From Streptomyces sp. NBC_00539 (lineage in GTDB: Bacteria > Actinomycetota > Actinomycetes > Streptomycetales > Streptomycetaceae), in contig NZ_CP107811.1 of assembly GCF_036346105.1 (NCBI RefSeq), positions 4,034,501 to 4,098,500 of the forward strand: a DNA stretch of 64,000 bases. Reading direction: 5' to 3'. This document shows positions 1-6,411 of the stretch, piece by piece; within the stretch, counting starts at the first letter, position 1; each line of letters begins with the position of its first letter. Position numbers and translations under genes: made by a program. The notes under the pieces are model-generated. The model had not been told where the DNA came from, did no database searches, and saw only the letters and a program-made list of their open reading frames with translations.

Positions 1-504
1 GATCCCCTCGTCGGCCCGGCCCTGCGCGACGGGCTCCTCGCCCTGTGGACCGAGGTCAGCAACGCGGGCGGCGCCGTCGGCTTCGTCCCGCCGGTCACCA
101 CCGACGACATCCGGCCCGCGCTGGTCAAGCACCTCGCGGCGATGGCCGAGGGCACCCACCACCTGGTCGTGGGCCACGACGAGGACGGTGAGGTCGCCGC
201 CGCGGCGGTCCTCGCCCTCAACCCGCACCGGCTCATGCGCCACTGGGTCTGGGCCTACACCGTCATGGTCGCCCCCCGCCTCCAGGGCCGGGGAGCGGGC
301 CGCGCGCTCATGGATGCCGTCGCAGACGCGGCCCGCGCGCTGGACGGCATCGAGGCCGTCCGCTTGACCTGCCGCGGCGGCCTGGGCCTTGAGCACTTCT
401 ACGCCGCCTGCGGCTACAAGGAGGTCGGCCGCGTCCCGGACGCCATCCGCGTGGGCCCCGGCGACGACCGCGACGACATCACGATGCTGCTCCCGCTGCA
501 CTGA
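1..504 (+). CDS. GNAT family N-acetyltransferase, 5' end outside window
   Basis: The reading frame is open from base 1, so the start codon lies before the window and 167 residues are visible. The visible part has the GNAT core: a beta-strand pair ending in the V-A-P-R-L-Q-G-R-G-A-G-R-A-L acetyl-CoA pyrophosphate loop (about bases 268-312), then a helix and a late G-L-E-H-F-Y-A-A-C-G-Y-K segment typical of the family end. GNAT enzymes move an acetyl group from acetyl-CoA to an amine. The substrate cannot be told from sequence. The next gene follows after about 120 bp in the same direction. Confidence 0.85.
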   Translation, partial: DPLVGPALRDGLLALWTEVSNAGGAVGFVPPVTTDDIRPALVKHLAAMAEGTHHLVVGHDEDGEVAAAAVLALNPHRLMRHWVWAYTVMVAPRLQGRGAGRALMDAVADAARALDGIEAVRLTCRGGLGLEHFYAACGYKEVGRVPDAIRVGPGDDRDDITMLLPLH

Positions 505-623
505 CGCGGGCCGCCACGGCCGGCCGCAGGGGTCACACACCCCGGCGGACCGCAGCCCCGCCCCGGCGTGCTTCACTGGATGGGCACGTGCCGCCGTACG
601 AAGACGAGAGAGAAGGGGTCACC

Positions 624-932
624 GTGTCCCTCAAGCCGAGCGCGACGATCCGCTACACCGCGATGCGCCTGGGCATCTTCGTCGGGTGCCTGGTGCTCGT
701 CGCCGTATTCGTCCGGCTCGGCTGGGTGCCCGCGGGCCTCGGTGACGCGAACTTCGCCTGGATCGTGCTGCTGGCCCTCGTGCTCTCCGCGCCGCTGTCC
801 TTCGTGCTCCTGCGCAAGCAGCGCGACGAGATGTCCGCGCAGATCTCCGGACGTGTCGCGGGTGCGAAGCAGAAGCTCGCCGAGAACCGCGGCCAGGAGG
901 ACGCGGCCGACGACGCCGCCCGCGTCGCCTGA
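624..932 (+). CDS. small DUF4229-type membrane protein
   Basis: A 102-residue protein with two hydrophobic segments (about residues 11-31 and 37-60), a basic link (LLRKQRDE) and a charged, Ala-rich C-terminal tail predicted to be helical. This matches the actinobacterial DUF4229 family, whose function is unknown. I chose the GTG at 624 because a GAAGGGG ribosome-binding site sits 5-10 bases upstream; an in-frame ATG at 588 would add 12 non-hydrophobic residues. A terminator-like hairpin follows. Confidence 0.75.
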   Translation: MSLKPSATIRYTAMRLGIFVGCLVLVAVFVRLGWVPAGLGDANFAWIVLLALVLSAPLSFVLLRKQRDEMSAQISGRVAGAKQKLAENRGQEDAADDAARVA

Positions 933-976
933 CGCGGGCCGGTCCCCGGCCCGTAGTTTTCCTCACACACGCATCC

Positions 977-1016
977 GCCCCAGCAACGGGAATACCGCCC
1001 GTAACGCTGGGGCTTT
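977..1016 (+). terminator. Rho-independent-like terminator after the DUF4229 gene
   Basis: GCCCCAGC at 977-984 pairs with GCTGGGGC at 1006-1013. An inner ACGGG/CCCGT stem (986-990 with 998-1002) and a TTT run at 1014 complete the structure. It separates the DUF4229 gene from the leader peptide region. Confidence 0.7.
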
Positions 1017-1080
1017 CGTGCGTCCGGGCAGGTGTGGGTAGGTCCGTGCAGCCCGGGCCTCCGCCCCGTCGCGACCATGG

Positions 1081-1110
1081 CTCAAAGGGTGCCTTTGAGA
1101 TTCTCAAAGG
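1081..1110 (+). promoter_or_regulatory. three-copy CTCAAAGG inverted/direct repeat overlapping a leader RBS
   Basis: CTCAAAGG occurs at 1081-1088 and 1103-1110, and its exact complement CCTTTGAG lies between them at 1092-1099. The middle copy can pair with either flank across 3-base loops. The downstream flank supplies the AAAGGAG ribosome-binding site of the leader ORF. As DNA, 1092-1110 is also a 19-bp palindrome that could be a repressor site. Either reading implies control of the leader/transporter unit. Confidence 0.6.
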
Positions 1111-1122
1111 AGAAGTGTTAGC

Positions 1123-1239
1123 GTGTTCAACATGTTGACCACAGTTGCGCACCAGATGACCGCGAGCGTCCCGCTCGTGGCGCGCCTGCACGTCGACCTC
1201 TGCCGCCGCGTGTCCGCGGCCTGTTGCTGTTGTCGCTGA
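1123..1239 (+). CDS. cysteine-rich leader peptide (38 aa), putative attenuator
   Basis: A short ORF from GTG 1123 (in-frame ATGs at 1132 and 1156), with AAAGGAG about 10 bases upstream of the GTG. It ends in LHVDLCRRVSAACCCCR followed by TGA. Actinobacterial leader peptides with an R-x-H-V-D-L-x-R-x-x-S-A-x-C core are common ahead of sulfur-metabolism genes, and poly-cysteine leaders in mycobacteria sense Cys-tRNA supply. Four consecutive Cys codons (1222-1233) fit an attenuation sensor. It lies about 180 bp before a DAACS transporter on the same strand. The role is inferred; the ORF itself is plainly visible. Confidence 0.7.
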   Translation: MFNMLTTVAHQMTASVPLVARLHVDLCRRVSAACCCCR

Positions 1240-1382
1240 GCCGACTGCCCCATACGGCTCACCGATACGGCAGTGGTCCCGGCCGGCCCGGCTTCCTCCG
1301 GGTGCTGCCGCACCGCGTCACCACCAGCACGCACCACCACCGCAGAAACCTTCCGTCTGTTTCCTGCGCGTCCCCGTTCTTC

Positions 1383-1402
1383 ACGCGTCGTCCGTGACGC
1401 GT
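1383..1402 (+). promoter_or_regulatory. hairpin just upstream of the transporter RBS
   Basis: ACGCGTC (1383-1389) and GACGCGT (1396-1402) form a 7-bp stem with a 6-base loop. It ends 7 bases before the CGGAGA ribosome-binding site of the symporter gene. A 12-bp palindrome GTGACGCGTCAC (1394-1405) overlaps it. It could be the expression-platform element of the Cys leader. Confidence 0.4.
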
Positions 1403-1420
1403 CACCCCCGGAGAGTGTCC

Positions 1421-2737
1421 GTGTCCGCCACCCCCCAGGCCCCGGCCCCCGCCGCCAAGGCCTCGTTCAAGTTCCCGTTCTGGGCCCAGATCGTCACCGG
1501 TCTCGCGCTCGGCGTGCTGTTCGGCTGGCTCGCCAAGAGCCAGGACATCAGCTGGCTCGGTACGACCCTGGAGCAGATCGGCGACATCTTCATCCAGCTG
1601 CTCAAGCTGGCCGTCGCCCCGCTCGTCTTCTTCGCGATCCTGGTGTCGATCACCAACCTGCGGAAGGTGAACAACGCCGCCCGGCTCGCCTCCCGCACCC
1701 TGCTCTGGTTCATGATCACGTCGCTGATCGCGGTCGGTATCGGTCTTGCGATCGGCCTGCTGACCCACCCGGGCTCCGGCACCGGCCTCACCCCGCAGGA
1801 CGGCAAGCTGCCCAAGCACCAGGGCTCGTGGATCGACTTCCTGACCGGCATCGTGCCGAAGGACGTCGTCACGCCGTTCACCGAGCTGAACGTCCTCCAG
1901 ATCGTCTTCCTCGCCGCCGTCGCCGGTATCGCCGCCCTCCAGCTCGGCACCAAGGCGCAGCCCGTCCTCACCCTCGCCGAGTCCGTCCTGGAGCTGCTCC
2001 AGAAGGCCCTGTGGTGGGTCATCCGCCTCGCGCCCATCGGCACCGTCGGCCTCATCGGCACCGCCATCGCCACCTACGGCTGGGACCTGATCGGCAAGTA
2101 CGCCACCTTCACCGCGGACGTCTACGTCGGCTCCGCCCTGGTGATGTTCGGCGTGTACCCGCTGCTCCTCGCGACGGTCGCCAAGGTCAACCCGCTCCAG
2201 TTCTTCAAGGGCGCCTGGCCGGCCATCCAGCTGGCCTTCGTCTCCCGCTCCTCGGTCGGCACCATGCCGGTCACCCAGAAGGTCACCGAACGCCTCGGCG
2301 TCCCGAAGGAGTACGCCTCCTTCGCGGTCCCGTTCGGCGCCACGACCAAGATGGACGGCTGCGCCGCGATCTACCCGGCGCTGGCGGCGATCTTCATCGC
2401 GCAGATCTTCGACGTCCAGCTGGGCATCAAGGAGTACGTGCTCATCGCCTTCGTGTCGGTGGTCGGCTCCGCCGCCACGGCGGGTCTGACCGGCGCCACG
2501 GTCATGCTGACCCTGACCCTCTCCACGCTGGGCCTGCCGCTGGAGGGCGTGGGCCTGCTGATGGCGATCGACCCGATCCTGGACATGATGCGCACCGCCA
2601 CCAACGTGGCCGGCCAGGCCGTGGTCCCGGTCATCGTCTCGGCCCGCGAGGGAATCCTGGACAAGGAGGCCTACGCGGCCGCCTCCTCCTCCCCGCTGGA
2701 GGACCCGGCCCGCACCCCGGTGGCCGTCGCCGCCTGA
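1421..2737 (+). CDS. DAACS-family amino acid/dicarboxylate:cation symporter, candidate cystine importer
   Basis: A 438-residue integral membrane protein with the DAACS (SLC1-like) layout: about eight hydrophobic segments, a serine-containing SRSSVGTMPV hairpin (HP1) and the FGATTKMDGCA signature around residue 310, then DMMRTATNVAGQAVV near the end. The family couples substrate entry to Na+ or H+. Members carry dicarboxylates, glutamate, serine or cystine (TcyP/YdjN). The poly-Cys leader directly upstream makes L-cystine my preferred substrate, by inference. I chose GTG 1421 for its CGGAGA site 7 bases upstream; GTGs at 1394 and 1415 are alternatives. A strong terminator follows. Confidence 0.85.
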   Translation: MSATPQAPAPAAKASFKFPFWAQIVTGLALGVLFGWLAKSQDISWLGTTLEQIGDIFIQLLKLAVAPLVFFAILVSITNLRKVNNAARLASRTLLWFMITSLIAVGIGLAIGLLTHPGSGTGLTPQDGKLPKHQGSWIDFLTGIVPKDVVTPFTELNVLQIVFLAAVAGIAALQLGTKAQPVLTLAESVLELLQKALWWVIRLAPIGTVGLIGTAIATYGWDLIGKYATFTADVYVGSALVMFGVYPLLLATVAKVNPLQFFKGAWPAIQLAFVSRSSVGTMPVTQKVTERLGVPKEYASFAVPFGATTKMDGCAAIYPALAAIFIAQIFDVQLGIKEYVLIAFVSVVGSAATAGLTGATVMLTLTLSTLGLPLEGVGLLMAIDPILDMMRTATNVAGQAVVPVIVSAREGILDKEAYAAASSSPLEDPARTPVAVAA

Positions 2738-2751
2738 GTCCCGTACGCACG

Positions 2752-2791
2752 CACCGCGGCCCCCGCCCCCGTCCGGGCGGGGGCCGCGGTG
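2752..2791 (+). terminator. 17-bp GC-rich terminator hairpin
   Basis: CACCGCGGCCCCCGCCC (2752-2768) pairs perfectly with GGGCGGGGGCCGCGGTG (2775-2791) around a 6-base loop. It lies between the convergent symporter and DUF397 genes and probably serves both. There is no long T run, as is usual in Streptomyces. Confidence 0.8.
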
Positions 2792-2810
2792 TCGTGCGGT
2801 GCGGCGCGGT

Positions 2811-3053
2811 TCAGCGGGCCGAGGCCACGAACCCCGCCCAGGCGGCGGGGCCGAAGGCGAGGTGGGGGATGTCGGTGTCCTTGGAGTCCCGGACGAGGAC
2901 GGCGGCGGGGGTGGCGGCGACCTCGACGCAGTCGTCACCTTCGCTGCTGTCGCTGTAACTGCTCTTGAACCAGGCCACCTCGACGCAGTCGTTGATGTCG
3001 CTGCTGTCGCTGTAGCTGCTCTTGAACCATTGCAGCTCGGACTTGGGGGTCAT
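2811..3053 (-). CDS. DUF397 protein with an internal duplicated motif
   Basis: An 80-residue protein. The DUF397 core W-F-K-S-S-Y-S-D-S-S...D-C-V-E-V-A is present twice in tandem (residues 9-27 and 28-46), followed by the usual V-R-D-S-K-D and F-x-x-x-A-W-x-x-F-V end. DUF397 proteins are actinobacterial partners of XRE/DUF5753 regulators (for example the Scr1/Scr2 and WhiJ-type loci), sometimes described as toxin-antitoxin-like. Its ATG overlaps the stop of the upstream regulator (ATGA), so the two are translationally coupled. The 57-bp duplication is unusual for this normally 60-70 residue family. Confidence 0.85.
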   Translation of the reverse strand: MTPKSELQWFKSSYSDSSDINDCVEVAWFKSSYSDSSEGDDCVEVAATPAAVLVRDSKDTDIPHLAFGPAAWAGFVASAR

Positions 3054-3907
3054 ATTTCTCCCAGCAATTGCTCGATGAAGGCCCGGGACGCCCGTGGTGA
3101 GAGAGCCTGCGCGCGGATCATTCCATAGCGCAGCTCCAAGATCTGGAGCTGTCGTGGCTCGGATACGGGACGGCCGTTGAACACGCCTTCCGAGCGTCCG
3201 ACCGCCGTGCCGTCACCGAACTTCAGCACCTGGATCAGGCCCCCCATCCCGGCGTGGTCATCGCAGTTGGTCGGCATCACCTGAATCGTGACGTTCCGCA
3301 ACTGAGCTAATTCCAGTAGGCGTTCCAGCTGCCTACGCAGAACCATTGTGCCTCCGATGGTGCGCCGAAGGGTTACCTCTTCTTGGACGAAGCTGAGCGC
3401 AGGCGCCGGCATCCGCTCGAAGATCGACTGGCGCGCCAAACGCCCCGCCACCCCTCGTTCGACCTCTTCGGGGGACTGAGGAGGCTGCGCCATCTCGAAC
3501 AGTGCCCGCGCGTAGGCATCCGTCTGGAGCAGCCCGTGCAGGTTGTGGTTGCCGTACGCCGACAGTTCCACCGCCCGCGCCTCCAACTTCGCCAGATCCC
3601 GAACCTTCTTCGGGTACCGCACCTGCTCCATGTCCGGCTTCATCGCGCGGATCTTGCCGCCCGCCCCCAACGCCTCGTCCGCCTTGTCCAGGTACTCCGG
3701 GCGCGGGATGCGCCTGCCCGACTCGACCTTGCGGACCAGGTCCTCCCCGTACCCGATCGCCACGCCCAGGTCCGAGGCCCGCATTCCCGCCTGTTCCCGC
3801 CAGGTGCGGAGCTGGCGACCGAGCGCGGACAGGACCGCGACCCCCTGTTCGTCCTCGGGATCGACGTCCCAGCCGGCGTCTTCCGTACCGTCACTGTCCA
3901 CGCCCAC
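3050..3907 (-). CDS. XRE-family regulator with DUF5753 domain (Scr1/WhiJ-like)
   Basis: A 285-residue protein. The N-terminal helix-turn-helix spans about residues 25-80 (LGRQLRTWREQAGM...DLVRKVESGRR), followed by the DUF5753 ligand or partner domain (GLLQTDAYARALF, then VQEEVTLRRTIGG and QVMPTNCDDHAGMGG). I chose GTG 3907 because GGAGG lies 8 bases upstream; the frame stays open to 4000, but that start would give an atypically long, unstructured N-terminus. It is coupled to the DUF397 gene by an ATGA overlap and is divergent from the ATPase gene. Such regulators control development or antibiotic production in Streptomyces; the target here is unknown. Confidence 0.85.
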   Translation of the reverse strand: MGVDSDGTEDAGWDVDPEDEQGVAVLSALGRQLRTWREQAGMRASDLGVAIGYGEDLVRKVESGRRIPRPEYLDKADEALGAGGKIRAMKPDMEQVRYPKKVRDLAKLEARAVELSAYGNHNLHGLLQTDAYARALFEMAQPPQSPEEVERGVAGRLARQSIFERMPAPALSFVQEEVTLRRTIGGTMVLRRQLERLLELAQLRNVTIQVMPTNCDDHAGMGGLIQVLKFGDGTAVGRSEGVFNGRPVSEPRQLQILELRYGMIRAQALSPRASRAFIEQLLGEI

Positions 3908-3960
3908 GCGCGCCACCTCCGACGAGCCGATGTCCTCAACGCCCCCTTCCCCGGGCAACG

Positions 3961-4009
3961 GTCCGGACGGACCGGACAGCACGGGACAACGTCCGGACAA
4001 AGCCCGGAC
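3961..4009. promoter_or_regulatory. operator-like array of CCGGAC half-sites in the divergent promoter
   Basis: GTCCGGAC occurs at 3961-3968 and 3991-3998, exactly 30 bp apart. Further CCGGAC half-sites lie at 3972-3977 and 4004-4009. The array is between the XRE regulator and the divergent ATPase, a plausible autoregulatory site. The binding protein is inferred. Confidence 0.5.
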
Positions 4010-4061
4010 GCAAGGGCGTTGTGACTTCTCACGCTACGCACACGCCGCCACGCTCTGTGAG

Positions 4062-4514
4062 GTGAACAGTGAACTCGCCGCAAGCGCGCTCGACGCCCGG
4101 CACTATGACGTCCTGCTGTCCGCCACCCCTCGCGGGGCCCGGCTCGCCCGGCTGCTCGCCGTCGAGCAACTGCGCGGCTGGGGCCTGCCCTTGGACGCGC
4201 CCCGCGCCATCGTGGCCGAGCTCGCCGTGAACGCCGTCACCCACGGGCGGGTGCCCGGGAGGGGGTTCCGGATGGAGCTGCTTGCGCGTCCGGGCGTGCT
4301 GCGGATCGAGGTGGCCGATACGCGGGGTGACCGGCTGCCCGTGCTGTGCGCGCGGGGGCGGGGGCTGGTGCTGGTGGACGCGTTCGCCGACCGGTGGGGC
4401 GTGCGGGAGGGGCCCGCGCCGGGGAAGGTGGTGTGGGCGGAGGTCTCGTGGGGCGCCGCTACGTGGAGGGCGTCTCCCAAGCCGTCATCTGCTCGCGGAA
4501 CTTCGGGCAGCTGA
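4062..4514 (+). CDS. HATPase_c-type ATP-binding protein (anti-sigma-factor-kinase-like)
   Basis: A 150-residue single-domain GHKL protein. It has the N-box V-A-E-L-A-V-N-A-V-T-H-G, a D-T-R-G-D G1-like segment and G-R-G-L-V-L-V-D-A-F-A-D-R-W-G near the end. Streptomyces has many such RsbW/SpoIIAB-like proteins, often adjacent to XRE/DUF397 pairs as here. I chose GTG 4062 because the conserved region begins soon after it; the ribosome-binding site is weak. The last 56 bp overlap the 3' end of the convergent merR gene, so the C-terminal tail after W-A-E-V-S-W is probably not part of the fold. Confidence 0.8.
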   Translation: MNSELAASALDARHYDVLLSATPRGARLARLLAVEQLRGWGLPLDAPRAIVAELAVNAVTHGRVPGRGFRMELLARPGVLRIEVADTRGDRLPVLCARGRGLVLVDAFADRWGVREGPAPGKVVWAEVSWGAATWRASPKPSSARGTSGS

Positions 4515-4845
4515 CGATGTCCTCCTCGCCGCACTGGAGGGCGTGGACCAGCAACTGATGGGCGTGGTCGAGGTCGATCATCCGCTGCTCGACCTCGGTG
4601 ATCTTGGCGCGGATCATCGCCTGCCTGCGCGGCTGGTCCTCCTGGAACTCGCCGATCTCCGCCAGGGTCAGTCCGGCCTGCTGGCACTTGCGCAGCACCA
4701 CGATCCGCTGTGCCGCCTCCGGCGGGTAGCGCCGCTGTCCGCCCTGTCGTTCCGGCGCGGGCAGCAGGCCGTGGCGTTCCCAGAACCGGATGGCGGACGC
4801 CGGAACCCTGGTGGCCTCCGAGAGCTGTCCGATGGTCATGCGCAT
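4459..4845 (-). CDS. MerR-family transcriptional regulator
   Basis: A 128-residue protein. The winged-helix motif is MTIGQLSEATRVPASAIRFWERHGLL at residues 3-28, followed by the R-R-Y-P basic wing and a coiled-coil dimerisation helix. A Cys pair (C-G-E-E-D-I-V-S-C) near residues 106-114 could act as a metal or redox sensor. ATG 4845 has GGAGC 6 bases upstream; a GTG at 4863 would start inside that site. It is divergent from the aldolase/CMD operon and likely controls it from the palindrome at 4891-4910. Confidence 0.85.
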   Translation of the reverse strand: MRMTIGQLSEATRVPASAIRFWERHGLLPAPERQGGQRRYPPEAAQRIVVLRKCQQAGLTLAEIGEFQEDQPRRQAMIRAKITEVEQRMIDLDHAHQLLVHALQCGEEDIVSCPKFREQMTAWETPST

Positions 4846-4887
4846 GGGCCGCTCCTCGTCCACGTCCCGGCTCTTCCGGACCGGCGC

Positions 4888-4918
4888 TTGACTTAAACCT
4901 TAGTTCAAGTTGAAGAGT
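4888..4918 (+). promoter_or_regulatory. MerR-type promoter/operator
   Basis: TTGACT (4888-4893) is a good -35 element. ACTTAAAC (4891-4898) and GTTCAAGT (4903-4910) form an inverted repeat with one mismatch. With a 19-bp spacer the -10 would be AAGAGT (4913-4918). A dyad inside an overlong spacer is the hallmark of MerR-activated promoters. Confidence 0.6.
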
Positions 4919-4980
4919 GGGGTGCAGGAGGGCAGCGGCGAACGGAAGCGGCCGCTGCCGGCAGATTTCGGAGGTGCCCG

Positions 4981-5634
4981 ATGGCAACCACGCGTGCACG
5001 GAACGACCTGGTCGCGGCGGCGGAGGCGCTGTTCGCGGCGGGGGTGATGTCCCACTCGGGCCACGCCAACCTCAGCGCCCGGCTCGACGGCGACAGCTTC
5101 CTGCTGACGCCCGGATTCGTCCGGGGGGTCCGGCCCGAGGACCTGGCGGTCGTCAGTCTCGACGGGCAGGTCCTGGAGGGGGAGCTGCGGTCGGTCAGCG
5201 CCGAGATCATCACGATGCACAGCATCGTCTACCGGGCCCGGCCGCAGGTGGGTGCCGTCATCCACACCCACTCGCCCTCCGCGACGGCCTTCGCCGTGGC
5301 CAACCGGCCCCTGCCGTGCCGGACCGAGCCGATGCTCCGCTTCGGGCAGGCCGAGGCCGTCCCGGTGGTTCCCTGGGGGCCGCGCGGGTCCGACGTGGCG
5401 GTGCGCGGCATCGCCGACGTACTGGAGCGGTGCCCGACGACCTCGGCGGCCCTGCTGGCCAACCACGGCATCCTGGTGTTCGGCCCGGACTCGGCGGCGA
5501 CCGCCCACCTGGTGGTGGCGATCGAGGAGAGCGCCGAGGCGGAGATCGCGGCGGCCGCCATCGGCGGGGCCGTGGACTTCCCCGAAGGCGCCCTGGAGGC
5601 CGTACGCGCCTCGATCGCCCGGGTCGCGTCGTGA
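4981..5634 (+). CDS. class II aldolase/adducin family protein
   Basis: A 217-residue protein with GHANLSARL near the N-terminus, the metal-binding H-T-H-S pair around residue 93 and a third His in A-N-H-G-I around residue 162. These are the zinc ligands of the AraD/FucA fold. Members cleave or epimerise sugar phosphates or handle short hydroxy-keto acids; the substrate is not evident. GGAGG precedes the ATG by 6 bases. Its stop overlaps the GTG of the next gene, so the two are co-translated, probably under MerR control. Confidence 0.85.
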   Translation: MATTRARNDLVAAAEALFAAGVMSHSGHANLSARLDGDSFLLTPGFVRGVRPEDLAVVSLDGQVLEGELRSVSAEIITMHSIVYRARPQVGAVIHTHSPSATAFAVANRPLPCRTEPMLRFGQAEAVPVVPWGPRGSDVAVRGIADVLERCPTTSAALLANHGILVFGPDSAATAHLVVAIEESAEAEIAAAAIGGAVDFPEGALEAVRASIARVAS

Positions 5635-6053
5635 GCGACGGCGACTTCGCCCGCCGCACCGAAGCCGTGCGCGCCCGCTACACCTCCACCCTCGGCGGCG
5701 TTCCGGGCGGAGTGCAGGACCGGCTGAGCCTGGCGCGGGACTTCGACCGGCTCCCCACCGAAGAGGCCCTCGCGGCGCTGCGGCACATCGTGCTGACCGA
5801 GAACCCGCTGGGCGCGCGCGTGCAGCAGCTCGTCCACTTCGGGCAGCTCCTGTCCCTCGGCCGTGAACACCCCGCCCGCATCCACGCCCAGGGCGCCCTG
5901 CATGCCGGCGCCACCCTCGCGGACCTCATCGGCGTCGCCGAAACCGCCCTCATCACCTCGGGCGTCCCGGCCTACGTCCTGGGTGCGGAGATCATCGTGG
6001 ATCTCCGGCGCACCAGTGGCGGCGCCGGGTCTGGTAATGGTGCGAGCCGGTAG
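5631..6053 (+). CDS. carboxymuconolactone decarboxylase-like (CMD/AhpD fold) protein
   Basis: A 140-residue mainly helical protein starting at GTG 5631, overlapping the aldolase stop. The central stretch R-I-H-A-Q-G-A-L-H-A-G-A-T-L-A-D-L-I-G-V-A-E-T-A matches the CMD fold. The CxxC pair of AhpD-type peroxidase partners is absent, so a redox role is unlikely. Pairing with a class II aldolase suggests a small catabolic module for an aromatic or keto acid; that is inference. The tail after I-V-D-L-R-R is low complexity. Confidence 0.7.
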   Translation: MSDGDFARRTEAVRARYTSTLGGVPGGVQDRLSLARDFDRLPTEEALAALRHIVLTENPLGARVQQLVHFGQLLSLGREHPARIHAQGALHAGATLADLIGVAETALITSGVPAYVLGAEIIVDLRRTSGGAGSGNGASR

Positions 6054-6374
6054 GGAGCCGGGCGAGAGGTGTCTCCGGCGCGGGGAGTTCGGGTGGGTAT
6101 GTACCTCCTCGGCAGGCAGTGGCGACCGGGTCGCGGTGGGCCGGGACCCGGTGGCGCTGGTGCCTGTACTTCCCAGGACGAGAGAGGGTGAATGACCACC
6201 GACCAACCCTCCCGGCCTCCCGTCGCTCGGACGGGTGAACTGTGGCAACTGGGCTGGATTTGCGCGGGGTTGGCTGGCATATGCTCAGCTTCACAACCCC
6301 AGACATGAAACGGCCCCCGCCGGGACTGGAATCCCGGACGAGGGCCTGACCAACAGGGAAGTAGCAGCTTCCCG
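6054..6374. other. 321-bp intergenic stretch
   Basis: No convincing protein gene here apart from the 14-codon ORF at 6305. CATATGCT (6279-6286) looks like a -10 region for the downstream HTH gene. The final part holds the first of two copies of a hairpin/start-codon unit. Confidence 0.5.
6305..6349 (+). CDS. possible 14-residue upstream ORF (MKRPPPGLESRTRA)
   Basis: ATG 6305 to TGA 6347-6349, lying between a candidate -10 box (6280-6285) and the duplicated initiation region of the HTH gene. It has no clear ribosome-binding site but lies close to the predicted transcript start. It may be a regulatory upstream ORF or simply chance. Confidence 0.35.
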   Translation: MKRPPPGLESRTRA

Positions 6375-6411
6375 ATGGTTACCAACAAGGAAGTAGTGCC
6401 TTCCCCGATGG
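6353..6411 (+). repeat. duplicated translation-initiation unit (hairpin + ATGG)
   Basis: Copy 1 spans 6353-6378 and copy 2 spans 6386-6411, 33 bp apart and in frame. Each has a GGAAG-TAG segment, a complementary CTTCC that folds it into a small hairpin, and a CCGATGG start. The ribosome-binding purines are in the stem in both copies, so either ATG (6375 or 6408) could be used and both could be masked. Confidence 0.65.

Noticed and set aside
1259-2938. Long open frames on both strands over the symporter gene
   Set aside because: The DAACS motifs are only in the frame used; the others are Asp/Gly/Arg-rich shadows.
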